This document shows, piece after piece, positions 50,592 through 63,404 of a stretch of 64,000 nucleotides of DNA (position 1 is its first letter; each line of letters opens with the position of its first letter). This DNA is from Apostichopus japonicus. Taxonomy: Eukaryota; Echinodermata; Holothuroidea; Aspidochirotida; Stichopodidae. The position numbers and the translations under genes are program-made. The notes beneath the pieces are model-generated. The model searched no databases. It saw nothing but the letters and a program-made list of their open reading frames with translations, and was not told where the DNA came from. Where the stretch lies: positions 8,927,001-8,991,000 of the forward strand of contig NC_092570.1 in assembly GCF_037975245.1 (NCBI RefSeq), in the 5' to 3' direction.

Positions 50592-50858
50592 TTATGCAGC
50601 AGCTTCGTCCTCCTTCCCTGCTTCTGATTCTTTCTCTTTCTCTTCTTCTGGGCTACCTGGAGCTTCAGCTGCTGGCTCCTCCTTGGGTACGGCCTCCTCC
50701 TCCACTGTTGCAGGTGTTGCTTCCTCTGCTGGTTTTTTATCCTCCTCCTCTACCGGTGTTTGCGCCTCCTCGGCTGGTGCTTTCTCTTCCTCGGCAGCTG
50801 GTGTCTCTTCTTCTTTTGATTCTGATACTGCCACATCTGGTTTTTCTTCCTTTGTCTC
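50592..50858 (-). CDS. last coding exon: acidic Glu/Pro/Ala tail of the SDR gene
   Basis: The acceptor TTAACTAG is followed by GAGACAAAGG, in phase 0 with the exon ending at 54895. It encodes 88 residues, among them DVAVSESKEEETPAAEEEK, rich in Glu, Ala and Pro. It ends TAA at 50592-50594. There is no recognisable domain. It resembles neurofilament-like or MARCKS-like acidic regions only in composition. Confidence 0.75.
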   Translation of the reverse strand, partial: ETKEEKPDVAVSESKEEETPAAEEEKAPAEEAQTPVEEEDKKPAEEATPATVEEEAVPKEEPAAEAPGSPEEEKEKESEAGKEDEAAA

Positions 50859-53800
50859 CTAGTTAATATAAAAAATAAATAATGAAGAGGGTTTCTTGTA
50901 GCATGTCTCATCCCAACAAACCCCTGCCTTCCCTTTGTCCACAAATAAGAATGCATACAGATGAGTGGTTCCTATGTGGGATGAGAGGTGGGGGAGAAGG
51001 GGGGGAGGAGGCTTAATGGGAATGAGGGGTACCTACATGTATATATCAGAGTGATGCAACTCAATCTATTGTAAGAATATACCTTTGATGATAACAATAT
51101 TCATACTTTGATTCATTGCCAAAGGCAAAGGAATCATTGCGATGGTGATGGCATGGGTGTGTGCATGTAGCACCTTAGCTTCCAAAAACAATTTCTCATG
51201 TAATGTAGCTTGTATGAACTTTTTTACTTGTTACGTAGATGCCCCTTATTGAGTTCTCAGCTGCTGTTGTGATTAGTGGAGGTCAAAGGTCATGTGATGT
51301 CCTTCGGGGGTCAAAATATGAAAAGCTTGTAGCTTACTCAACTAAAGCTTCAATGATGAATCTTGTAGATGGGTGGTAGGTGATTAGTCTCATACTTAGT
51401 ATGTTAGTGCCTCTTATTGAATTTTCTGTTCATATTTTATTTTGGTGGAGGCCAAGGTCATTTGAGGTCAGTGGTCATCAAATCCTGAAAGTATTATGAC
51501 CTTCACACACATTAAAATTCACTAGGGAATCTCTTACTATGAGTTCTTAACTGATGTTTTCAGTGGAGGTCAAAGGTCATATGAGGAAGCATTCTCTTTC
51601 AAAGAACGAATGCTTCAGTGCAAACTAAAGGATTCTTGGAGAGCGACAACAGAGGCTAACTATGCTTATCCAAGACTAGTGTGTAGAAAACTAATAAAGA
51701 TGCATCCCCCTTCATACTAATACTTTGCCAAGAAGGTGTGCTTAAACTGCCAACTTACTAGTAGAATATAATGCTTTCATTTCCTTTATATATACTACTT
51801 ATAATATACTATGTTGTTGCTCAGGACATAGCATCACTTAAAATCGCAACTTGTATTCAGGGCAGTTATAGTCAATTGTATTAAATATCCAATGCCATAA
51901 CCTCTACACACAATACAAATCTAATCCAAACTACAGTTTTACTTACTAACATCTCCACAGTACTATGAACTATTAAGAAATTATGAAATTTTATGAAATA
52001 TTATGAAATTATGATAAACCATTGTGTAATGATGATATACAGATTGAGATTATGAGATATCCTGTTCTAAGCGCAAACTCTAAGTGTCACCAAAAGAAAG
52101 GAGGAGCAAGGAGGAGGGGGTGGGGCTGTCAAGTTTGACACAGAATGTGATCTATTTCATTTTTCTCCTTTCTAATGAAACACACCAACTGGCATACTTC
52201 CTTCAGCAACAATAGATGAAACTGTGATATTGACATCCACAAATCAGGAACACAAACCAAGCTTGAACTACATGCACAAACACCTGCTCGCAATCATCGC
52301 ATTAATTCCTTTCAATTCCAGTTATTGAAGATCTTTAAGAATTTTGTAATCATGGGATGTAGTTCAATTTTGGAACTAAATCATTCTGCAAATGAAAGTT
52401 ATGTCATAAAGTATGCTGTGCTCATCAAAGAGAGATTCTCAGAAACAGATTTTTGCTAATTTCTAAGACTAAAGCTTTTATGGGGGCAATTAGTGTATGG
52501 GTTTATAGGTACGAGAGTCCGGGTAATAATGCAACAAGGAATACAGCGTTATGTCAATACGAACTTCCTTTCAGTTTCACATATCGAGGTCACCTAATAA
52601 ACGAGGTCACACAGAAAAGCAACACTGTATGACAACTGCTACTTGTACTTTGATCCGAGGTAAATTCCCCCTCACTACTTCAAATGAGCAGATGATCATA
52701 GAAAGAGCTGTCTAGGAAGTTATAGGAAGTTATAACAGATACTGGAATTATAATTTAGACAGAAGTAGCAAATACTGAATTCCTATGTGCGCAACACAAC
52801 TCAGCTAGCATCACACTGTAGTAGAGTTGTAACTGACTCAAACATATGGCTACTTACAACAGCACTGTGGAAGAGATGGAATTGTGTCTCATTTAATGTC
52901 TTATTACAGCCTGGAATCATCACAATACTGACTTAACATGTATTCAACACAACTCAGCTAGCATCACACTGTAGTAGAGTTGTATTAAACGGACTGACAC
53001 CTATGACTGCACTGTTGCAGAGATGGAATTGTGACTCAAGTCAAATTGCAATCATCACAATTCTAACTTGAGTAGTCATGATAAGTTACAGCAGCACTGT
53101 AAGTAGAGTTATAACTGAGACTCAAGTCTTCAGTGTTATTTATTTAGTTGACAGACATATTTGCATCACAAATAGTACCCATACATATCTTCCCTTCCCC
53201 ACAATGAATTCATGCACTATACTAATGGGATCTCCCTTTTAAAGTTCAAGAAAACAATGACTGTGAACAAAACCCAGAAAATTGGTTAAATTTGATTGTT
53301 CCCACAATTCCAAAGACCAGAACATTACCAATGTCTCCAAATTGAGAAGACATGTTAACAACTATATTCTACAGCTGTAAACCAATGAATTATACTCTTG
53401 TTTAAACAGTACCTTTCTAGACAAATGGAAGATTTTCATGGTGAGAATGCGCATGCAACCCCATTCCGCTATTCGGTACTCAGAATACTGCAGTTCAAAG
53501 AACTTTTAATACCCTCATATTCGAAGCCACTAGCCCTCCTGTTGTGTGAATTGGTGCACCTTGATAGGCATTAGGCCTGTTGCAAGCTCACTTAAACTTT
53601 TTGACCCTTAAAGAAAACAAGATATATGCCAACTATTGGTTTCAACTAAAAGTGCACAGCAACATAACAGTTGTATATTTAGCATTAACCTTTACCACAC
53701 AACCCTTTTGTGCAATTACTTGTTGAAGGTAGATTAGCCAACAGCTATGCATAACACAAACTTCAGGATGTGTATAACAACAAACATATTTATTACCTGG

Positions 53801-56800
53801 CCACACATCACATACAATGTGATACAAAATGTTTCAGGCCTACTGTTCAGTAAAAGGGTTGGCAGGGGATTGGAAAGGAATTTAAACCAGAGTGCCAGTT
53901 GGCTTTGTGATTCCTTGCCATATAATTTTCTCACAATTCCAAATATCTGACTACTGACCTAGAGATTTCCAGCTCTTATTTGTGGGCATCAATCAATTAA
54001 TTCACTGACCAGTAAGGACTAGTAAGCTAGTATAAATCACAGAAAATAAGGCCAATTTTGAGACCATTTGAGATCAAATGTTGACTTAGTGAAGCTCAGA
54101 GTGTAAGGGCCTTTTGAGTGTGTATAAAGCACCCGACACAAGAGCATCAACTCTTTGAAGCATATTTCCTTTCCTGGATGACGATTATATGTATTGTTGA
54201 AGTTCACCTGACATCTATTTTACCAATTTCAATGGGGTACTTGCACTCACCAAGCTGGGCTTACATACTAAGTATGAAGTTTCCATAAAGGTATAATCAT
54301 GTTTACAAGGTTTTCAGACTTTGACTTATATTGACCTTAAATGACCTTTGACCTCCACCTATTTCACTAGGGTTCGTGCACTCACCAAGCTGGATCAAAA
54401 TACTAAGTATGAAGTTCAACAATGATATACTTTTTGAGTTATCGTGTTTACGAAGTTGTCAGACAATGACCTCTTTTGACCTCCCTCAAATAACCTTTGA
54501 CCTTCACAGAAAAGAATAGTAATCTTGTACTCAATACAATGTATCCACACAGCACGTATGAAGTTAATCCACCATGAATTTTTGAGTTAGTGTTTTACAA
54601 GCAAGGGTCACAAACATACACACACATGCACACATACACACCATCGCATTGATTCCTTTCGCCTCCGGCCAGGAATCAATCAAATTTGACCCTCAACTTA
54701 CAGTTTTGTGTTCTGTTATCAATACAGATATACCCAATGGATATTTTGAATGTAGAAATGAGGAGTGCAGGGCTGCACATGTGCAATTGGTGGTTCCTTT
54801 GTGAGACTTAGTAAATTGTTTGATTTCACAATCTACCATTATTTCAAGCATCTAATAGTACATAGGTGACATATTAAAGTGTTCATAGTCTTACCTCTGT
54901 TTCATCTTTCTCCTTTTCCTCGTTCTTTGCATCTTCTTTCTTTTCATCTGCTTCCTCCTTCTTCTCTGCCTCTGTTTCCTCCTTCTTTACCTCTTCCACT
55001 TCCTCCTTCTTTATCTCTCCATCTTCCTTCTTATCTCCTGTTTCTTCTTTTGTTTCCTCTCCTTCATTCTTTTCCTTGGCTTCCTCTTTGCCCTCCTCCT
55101 CATCTTTTGTCTCATCTTTCTTCTCTCCCTCTGCCTCTCCATTCTCCTTCACTACATCTGCATCACCATTCTCCTTGCTGACTGTGACCTTTGCCCTCTT
55201 AGATGCTCTTTTGGCTGCAATCTTTTCTGCCTTCACTTGATCCTTCTCTGCTCTGGCCTTCTCTTTCTCGGCCTTCTCCTGCTCAAAAATTTCTTTCCAG
55301 TTACGCCCCCTGTACTTGCTGGTCTTCTTAACGAAGCCGCCCTCGATCATGGAATATGCCATGTCTATCACCGTTGTCTTTAGGTCGATTGGTTCGTCTA
55401 TCTTCAGAACTTCCTTCATCTATAATTGTATATTTAAAGTAATATATGTAATTTAATTAGGAAGAACAGGAGGATTGGATTAATTCATAATCTAGTCAAT
55501 TAACACCGTGGATTGTTGTCATGTCAATTGAATACAGGTAAAAGGTAAACAAGTTTCTTGGGATTGTAATGAACCTTTGACCCCAGTTGTTTCCTTTAAC
55601 TTTTGGCATAAGGTGCTTTTACCATGCAACATATTTCTGCCACAGATTACATGCACTGATATGCATCATTTGTTGCTATACATAATTGCATTTATTCTTT
55701 AGTGAGGGGTTATTTACTTATGTCACAGAAATTGAATTGAAATAGTCATCTAAGGGGGTCAGCATGGGCAGTCGCTTGACTCATACTAGCTTCCTCTATA
55801 GTCATGACTGGATATTGACCTATTAAGTGATTATGTTTGTTGCATACTGTGCCAATTACGGTATAGACATCAAGTGCCATCTTGGGGTATTGATATTGTT
55901 CCAAATGTTCCAACTTGCACAGGGATGATAAGGTGAAAGGTCATTTAGGGGTCATCTAGTGAGTGGGGTTATGGTTACCTAGTAGGTAATGCTAATATTA
56001 AAGCATTTTGCACAGATATGAAGTTTTCATTGTCCACCAAAGTTGTTCATACTTAAGTATTGGCTCATTCAAACTGCTTTCATGGACTGAGATCAAATTT
56101 TACATAAAGAACTTCAGAAAATAATCAAAACTGCTAAACTGCAAAACTAGTCTTCCACCAATTATACTACGAATGACTGTTGAGTGGATAAAAACGAGAT
56201 GCTACAGAATTTGAGCTCAAAGGTTTATCTCGGATTAGCTTTCCGAGCACAATCTCACCAAGGGTATGCATCCCCCTGCACCACTGCTGCTTTAGTCCCA
56301 GGTATGTCTGCCACCCCCACCCCCCTCGCACCCCCACGCAAAAAATAAATATACGTATAAACTTACCCTGGTGTTATCAAGCTTTGTTATTGTATTCCAG
56401 TGTGGAAGGATTGATTTAACATCTTTATCAAAGAGAGCAGTCACTTGAATGGCAACCTTGGGACAGGCAACAGATGCAATTTTGTATCCTGTTTGGCAAT
56501 GGATGGTATATACAGGATTAGTGTAAGACTCTAATATATGTATATATATGTATCTATATATTGTAAAAAACACGTATAGTACTCGTTAAAGCAATTATAT
56601 ACAATGTTACATAGAAGAAAAGAACTTGGGAACACCATTCTATTCCACAACAAACTCCTCGGTAAAGATAGCTTTCTGTAACAATGCCCAACTGATAAAT
56701 TATCCAAATCACATTCAATCTTGAAAGCATGGAATCAAGTCTCTAACATGTAGATTTCTCACTGTTTGAGACATGACATATACACTGCACAGAGCTTTAC

Positions 56801-59800
56801 TAGAAGTCTACATACACCACACACACCACGACTCCAGCCAGAAGAGCACAGACATACTCAATTACACCTGGACCATAGATATATACCTTACTAGATGTTT
56901 CCTGATAAACATTAAATACTATACCACTGATGATATCAATACCATTCTCTTGCATTGTGTTGGTTGGTTACACTGTGTGAGACATGGCATATACTGCACA
57001 GAGCTTTACTAGAAGTCCACATACACCACGACTCCAGCCAGAAGAGCACAGACATACTCAATTACACCTGGACCATAGATATATACCTTACTAGATGTTT
57101 CCTGATAAACATTAAATACTATACCACTGAGGATATCAATACCATTTTCATTGCATTGTGTTAGTTGGTTACGTCAAACTTAGGAAATGCAATAAAAAGC
57201 AAGCAGATACTATTCTAAAAGTAGTTGTGTGGAGAGTGTGAAATTTATCCAGAAGTAGAATTATATGTTAACCATATCATATAGACTTGAATCTCAGACT
57301 TTGCTACTTCCATAGGGAAGGGAAGGGAAGACAAGGAAGTGGAAGTTATCCAAAGGTTACATCCTTTAGTCATTGACCCAGAAAGTTGATCACTGCAATG
57401 TTTTTAACAGCAACCAAACTTGAGAATTGGAGACATTTAATTTCAAGTCCAGACAGGACAACACTCCAGCTGGTATGAAATTGAGTTAATCATCTGATTC
57501 TACCCTCTCTTTTGGGTGGACATCCAACCAGAAGACTTACCTTGGGGTTTGAATTCCTCTGCAACGTAGGCTGCCATTTCAGACCACCAGATGTTGTCTG
57601 TTGATAAGATGTGTCTGTTCCCTGCAAAAGAGAATCATAGTAAGAGAGTCACAAGCTGAGAATGGTGCTTGGTGATCAATCTCTTTAACCTACATACAAG
57701 CACATCCTTTTAAGATTCGTTCAGTAAAACATTACATGGAAGGTTACAATATCTTCAAAGGTTATGCTTTGCATGCTATACAAAAAAAAAAAGCTATACA
57801 AAAGGTTGAAGTGGGTCTAAAGTAGAACAGGAATATAAATATGTGACTCCACGTCAGACCAACCTGCTGCTCTGATTCAACAACAGAGAGAAACCTGTTG
57901 CTCTGCTGCTCTGATTCAACAACAGAGAGAAACCTGTTGTTCCGATTGAACAACAGAGAGAAACCTGTTGCTCTGCTGCTCCGATTCAACAATAGATAGA
58001 AACCTGCTGCTCTGCTGCTCCGATTGAACAACAGAGAAAAACCTGTTGCTCTGCTGCTCCGATTGAACAACAGAGAGAAACCTGTTGCTCTGTTGCTCCG
58101 ATTGAACAACAGAGAGAAACCTGTTGCTCTGCTTCAACAACAGAGAGAAACCTGTTGCTCTGCTGCTCCGATTCAACAACAGAGAGAAACCTGTTGCTCT
58201 GCTGCTCCGATTCAACAATAGATAGAAACCTGTTCCTCTGCTGCTCCAACTGAACAACAGAGAGTGACCTGCTGCTCTGATTCAACAACAGAGAGAAACC
58301 TGTTGCTCTGCTGCTCTGATTCAACAACAGAGAGAAACCTATTGCTCTGCTACTCCGATTCAACAAAAGAGAGAAACCTTTTGGTCTGCTGCTCTGATTC
58401 AACATGAGAGAGAAACCTTTTGGTCTGATTTAGCAGGCTTCAAGAGCTTCATGATAGACACGTAGTTGTTGTGATACAATGTAGCATGATATCATCATAG
58501 TAATCACGTCCAAATCAAGTCGATAAGGGTTTATTATTTAAAGTGGGTATGATCAGTCGACTCTTCTTACCTGCAGCTTCTGGCTCAGTCATGGCCACCA
58601 CATGAGCCTTTGCAACATCCCTTACATCTACGGCTGGTATATTTAACTTTGGAATCAATGGTGGGTTCCTGGTCAAGATTCTCTTGATTATTTCCATACT
58701 TGTACCCATCTGGCTGTGCAAAACAGGACCAAGCACAGCGGTTGGGTTGATAACGGCCAGTTCAAATTTTTCTCCATCTGTGGACCAAAGTGTTAAAGAA
58801 TTGTTATCAATAATACAACAGTAGCAGCAGCATGAGGCTATAACACTGTAAATCTGACAGTTTTTCTAATTCTGGAGAAAATGAATGAATTTTTCCATTT
58901 CATGATTTGGGATGCCAATCAGCACATTGTACCATTCAAGGAAATATAAAGCAAACATAGCAAAGTTACTATATAGTAAACCAATCTGCACTAGGCTTGG
59001 GAAACTTCATCCACTACAAACATTCATTACTCACAACTTAAAAGCAGCCAAGTTATAAGAATGTTGGGAATTAGTTACATCCAATTACATGATCTGAATA
59101 TTACATGTGGTATTTTAAAAATACAAATTTCTTACCAATTGCAAAAAAAATCAGCTTCACATTGCAAGTATCAATTTTTTTTATACCTGGCAACTTGCAA
59201 GGTATAAATACTGCAAAACATTAAAAACTATGTAACAAACTAACTAATTTGCTTGTCTACTTTGCAATATTTCTAATTTTCCCACTTTCCTGCTTTTCAT
59301 TTCCGCCATCCTATGGTAACCGTGCGATCAGGATTGTCCGCCTGACCCCCTCCCCCCCCCAATCCCATGTCCCAAATTGGCAAGAGTTTATGCATCATTG
59401 ACACTAACCATCTTACAAACACCACATACTGCCTTTCCTTGACTCTCATAGCTAATTTGTAGCTTCAACAATTTGGCAAATGAACCATGGAACACCTAGC
59501 ATCCTAGCATGAAATGTGTACACAAGGATGTAGTTTGTAATTTAACAGTGTCATATCATTCAGGGCAATGGATAGACATTCAAGTTGCCAACTCAATAGG
59601 TTTACTTAACACACTGGCTAGTTGGGATATCCTAGGTACTGTTAGACTATGACTGCTATATGTACAAGGGTTTATAGGATTACTTCAAAGTGTATGAATG
59701 AAGGTTACAAAGCCACTAGTGCCAGGTATATAGGTCAATTATGTTAACCCTCTTTCAACTCTCACTTAATTGTTCAAGACATCATTTAGAAGTACTTGGC

Positions 59801-62800
59801 ACCATTTCATAAGACCTAAAAATGTTGCTGTGGACTTTAATAATTTTAATTTAAATAATACTTCAACAGACACTAACACAATTCTCAGAACAGGAGGTCC
59901 TTCTTTGTACAAGTAGCTTTTTGGCAGGGGTCCCAAAGTGACCAGTCGTTTAGACAGACAATGTGCGGGATTTCTCCTTCACTCACAGCCTGATGTCTTT
60001 ATACAGCCCTTGCAGCAAGTCCATGCTCATACTCATATTCTAGCATAGGTGCCTGTAATTGTACTTCATTCTACACAGTATCCAGATATTAGTCTTAAAT
60101 ACAAACAATGCATTATAACACAGTACTGCATTAGGTGTACTCAGTTCAATAGACTCTCTGTTGCCTAATACATAGGCAACTCTATAGCAATAATAGTTCA
60201 GACTAACTTTCATTTTAAAGGCAGATAAATGACATCAATTAAATAATTTTCAGTTTCTATTGACAAAAAGTTTTCTTCAAACTAGTTTAACCAGTTGTTT
60301 CGCAATTGGTTTTACATCTATTCATTTTTAAAAACCTACTTCTGCTATCTAACTACAGTGGCATAAGATGAAATCAATAGTTAACCATTTTAGAGTGTTC
60401 CCCTTAGTAATTTTGTGATGTGCCCACATTTTAGGTGTAGGACTCTATTAATGGTAATAACTAGTGATTTTGTATGAATGGCTCTCAGAACAAAATGAGG
60501 TTTGTACAAAATAGACTGTTTGATGAGCAGAAACATCATAGATCACTATGAGCTCATGACAAGAAGATGTGACATATGATATAAGAAAGGCACATAGCAA
60601 TATCGACAAGCTAGGCAGCAAGTGCTGCCATAGTTGTATTCTAGGCTATCAGTAAACCACCATGGCCAATATAGTCCGGGCTATCAGTAAACCACCAAGG
60701 CCTATATAGTCCAGGCTATCAGTAAGGCACCATGGCCTGTATAGTCCAGGCTATCAGTAAGCCACCATGAACTATATATAGTCCAGTCTATCAGTAAGGC
60801 ACCATGGCCTATATAGTCCAGGCTATCTATATAGTCCAGGCTATCAGTAAGGCACTATGAGCTATATAGTCCAGGCTTTCAGTAAACCACCATGAGCTAT
60901 ATAGTCCAGGCTATCACTAAGCCACCATGTGCTTTATAGTCCAGGCTATCACTAAGCCACCATGAGCTATATAACTCCAGGCTACCAGTAAACCACCATG
61001 AGCTATATAGTCCAGGCTATCAGTAAGGCACCATGGCCTGTATAGTCCAGGCTATCAGTAAGGCACCATGAGCTATATAGTTAAGGCTATCATTAAGGCA
61101 CCATGGTCTGTATAGTCCAGGCTATCTATATAGTCCAGGCTATCAGTAAGGCACTATGAGCTATATAGTCCAGGCTTTCGGTAAACCACCATGAGCTATA
61201 TAGTCCAGGCTATCACTAAGCCACCATGTGCTTTATAGTCCAGGCTATCACTAAACCACCATGAGCTATATAAGTCCAGGCTACCAGTAAACCACCATGA
61301 GCTATATAGTCCAGGTTATCAGTAAGACACCAAGACTTGTCTAGTGATGGCTGGTTATAGTTATGCACCATGAGATATAGTTATAGTCCAGTCTATAAGT
61401 TAGCCTATCTGTATGACAAAGGTTTTCAATGTTCCTGAAACTGTTGGCACATCATCAACCCAGAAGAGCTTTAACAGGTCGTTATCTCACCTAGTAAACC
61501 TTAGTATGACAAAGCCAATGACAATACGCTAATACAACAGCATCGGTTACTGTTTCATCTGAATCATCTATGAAACTTACATAATCCCAAAAACCTCTTT
61601 GTTTCCACATTGTGTTTTGTTTAAAAACAAGAAATTTATTGAAAGAGCTTTCCCTATGTCACACATACAGTCCTGCTGCTCTCCCACATTGATGAATTTA
61701 TAGACCATTGTGCTATGAAATAGTTGATACCTACCTTCTAAGTTTTTGACAAATTCCCAAGCTTCTTTCTCGGCCTTGGTTTTACTCTTTGCATAGGCAT
61801 CAAGTTCATCCTCGTTCTCTGGCCAATCCTTTTCAGAGAATTCTCCACCTTTCATGAAACCTGATAAAAACGATTACAAAACAAAACAGAAAGCCAATAG
61901 GCTTAGTGATTCACACAAAACTTTGACCATTTTTTTTCACCGTTAGTGACAGCAAGGTTCAAGCACCAATGTAAACTTCCTTAACATCATAGTATAACAG
62001 TCATTTGGGATTTACTTATGAAGCTCTATGCATATAAGAATTTAAAAGTTTTACCTCTACTGACTTTTGTCCTCAGTTTGACCTTTATCTCTACCAATTT
62101 CTGTATTTTCTCTACCAATCTCTACCGATTTCAATGGGATTCCTGTATTCACAAAGCTGGATCTACATACCACATATGAAGTTGAAGCAAAGCTACACTT
62201 TTGGTCATCTCCTTGTTACATGCAGCAAACACACGCACACACATACACACATACACAAAGGACCATAAAGATTCCTTCTGCCGTAAACATAAATATATCT
62301 CATCACTGGGATAACAAATTGAAGCATTTAGTTTAGGAGTCAGATCTTGCAACATTTTCACTGTATATACCAAACATCATTTATGAATCCAACATGACTG
62401 TCACTTAGCAACAATTCGCAAGTTTTTCCTCCAAATCATAATCATAATCATCTGACAAATTTCAACCCAACAGACTTTCAGTTACATTAAGTCCAACTGA
62501 ACACAAATCATCAAGGTTAGAATTATTTGAAAAGCCTGTTTTACAAAACTCTTTGAAGAGCTGCTGATGAACTGTTAAAGGTTGAATTGAATATTAACAG
62601 TTCTAAAATGATACTTTCGAAGGCACAAAAAATAAGTATAATAATAATAACCTATGATAGCGAGTCCAGCACTGGTCAGAACTACTCTCTTCACACACTT
62701 GGCTTCTTTGACAGCTTTCATGACATTTTTTACTCCCTCCACAGCAGGGGTAATGATCTCATTTTCATCTCCTGGAGAACGCACAGGCAGTGGACTAGCT

Positions 62801-63404
62801 GTATGAATGACATAGGTGCATCCTTCAACAGCACTGTAAGAAAATACAAAAGTGAAAGACTTCAGTTATAATAATAGAACAATCAGCAGTTACTTTTACG
62901 ACGCTTAACCGACCACAAATGTGGGAGAAACCCGCGAGGGCTTATGGATTACAACATACACGTCGGGTGGTTTCCAATTCAACATTTTAACTCAAATTTG
63001 GAATCTTTCTGGATTTAGAAAGTCATTTTTCAGATGAGGAAAACCGTAGATTGCTCTTGGATGAAAAATCCACATTACTATGACTCCAGTTTGCGAATGT
63101 TACAGTGTGTTAGGATAATAGTATTTGTCCCGAGGTAGAAAAGAAATCACGGATGTTCCGTGAATTGGCGGAAAAAGCTCATGCCTCATGATGATGTCAT
63201 ACCTTGTCCAACCATCCTCCTTGGTCAGGTCTGTCTCGACCAACTCTACAGCATGAGCAGCATCTGGAACTAAATCTTTGATGTGTTTAAGCTTAGATTC
63301 ATTCTCCAGGCTCCTAACAGTTCCCCTGACCTGGTAACCTTTCTCTTGCAGCAGTTTGATAATGTGGGTAGCAATAAAACCGGTTGCTCCAGTCACCAAC
63401 ACTC
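50592..63404 (-). CDS. extended SDR (dihydroflavonol-reductase-like) with charged C-terminal tail; 5' incomplete
   Basis: Minus-strand exons, 5' to 3': 63404-63203, 62833-62652, 61860-61735, 58777-58571, 57621-57541, 56488-56367, 55419-54895 and 50858-50592. All junction phases agree, giving about 570 codons. The first two-thirds is an NAD(P)-dependent extended short-chain dehydrogenase: VLVTGATGFIATHI (GxxGxxA nucleotide-binding motif), YVIHTASPLP, VVLTSAG (catalytic Ser region), YAKSK (YxxxK), AVINPTAVLGP, PAVDVRDVAKAHVVAM. The fold ends near MAYSMIEGGFVKK. Relatives reduce carbonyls such as methylglyoxal or flavanonols; the substrate here is unknown. A tail of about 230 residues follows: a basic KAEKEKARAEKDQVKAEKI helix, then Glu/Lys-rich low complexity, ending EAGKEDEAAA. 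The initiator exon is not certain: a splice acceptor precedes residue 1, and one possible ATG lies near 63823 before a GTAAGT. Confidence 0.87.
51100..51600 (+). repeat. DR1-bearing tandem repeat element, copy 4 (SDR intron)
   Basis: The head is TTCATTGCCAAAGGCAAAGG and AATCATTGCGATGGTGATGG, then GTGTGTGCATGTAGC. Units contain GTGGAGGTCAAAGGTCATGT (51276) and GTGGAGGTCAAAGGTCATAT (51564). Confidence 0.75.
52790..52990 (+). repeat. direct repeat pair
   Basis: AACACAACTCAGCTAGCATC followed by ACACTGTAGTAGAGTTGTA occurs at about 52793 and 52948. A shorter related sequence is near 53100. Confidence 0.7.
54170..54690 (-). repeat. DR1-bearing tandem repeat element, copy 5, inverted (SDR intron)
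   Basis: The same units on the other strand: AAATGACCTTTGACCTCCAC (54340-54360) and AATAACCTTTGACCTTCACA (54489). CACACACATGCACACATACA and CATCGCATTGATTCCTTTCG then form the inverted head. Confidence 0.75.
56761..57175 (+). repeat. 210-bp tandem duplication (SDR intron)
   Basis: Two copies start at ACTGTTTGAGACATGACAT (56761) and ACTGTGTGAGACATGGCAT (about 56971). They share CACGACTCCAGCCAGAAGAG and TTACTAGATGTTTCCTGATA. The second copy lacks an 8-10 bp CACCACACA stretch. Confidence 0.85.
57860..58440 (-). repeat. 39-bp minisatellite (SDR intron)
   Basis: About 14 copies of a unit with CAACAACAGAGAGAAACCTG followed by TTGCTCTGCTGCTCCGATT. Lengths vary between 27 and 39 bp by loss of a GCTCTGCT block. 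The units open long spurious minus-strand frames (SVVESEQQ repeats). Confidence 0.9.
58790..60630. other. intron sequence, nothing recognised
   Basis: Long intron between two SDR exons. There is a C-rich tract near 59350 but no exon, RNA gene or repeat unit that I could name. Confidence 0.4.
60640..61400 (+). repeat. 41-bp minisatellite with higher-order structure (SDR intron)
   Basis: About 18 units of AGTCCAGGCTATCAGTAAG with CACCATGAGCTATAT. A distinctive junction GGCTATCTATATAGTCCAGG occurs at about 60822 and again near 61124, with the same order of variant units after it. This gives a higher-order period of about 300 bp. Confidence 0.88.
62050..62290 (-). repeat. degraded DR1-family element, copy 6
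   Basis: Inverted fragment: CAAAGCTGGATCTACATACC and ACATATGAAGTTGAA, then a CACACACGCACACACATACA tract, then AAGATTCCTTCTGCCG as the inverted head. No intact DR1 remains. Confidence 0.55.
62885..63070 (-). mobile_element. SINE, second family, copy 2 (SDR intron 1)
   Basis: Its reverse complement matches 31920-32045: TTTGAGTTAAAATGTTGAAT, TGTTGTAATCCATAAGCCC, TTTCTCCCACATTTGTGGT. It sits between the first two identified SDR exons. Confidence 0.7.

Noticed and set aside
54879-55181. Plus-strand Leu/Pro/Ser-rich frame, and a similar one at 50594-50866
   Set aside because: Antisense shadows of the Glu/Lys-rich tail exons of the SDR gene.
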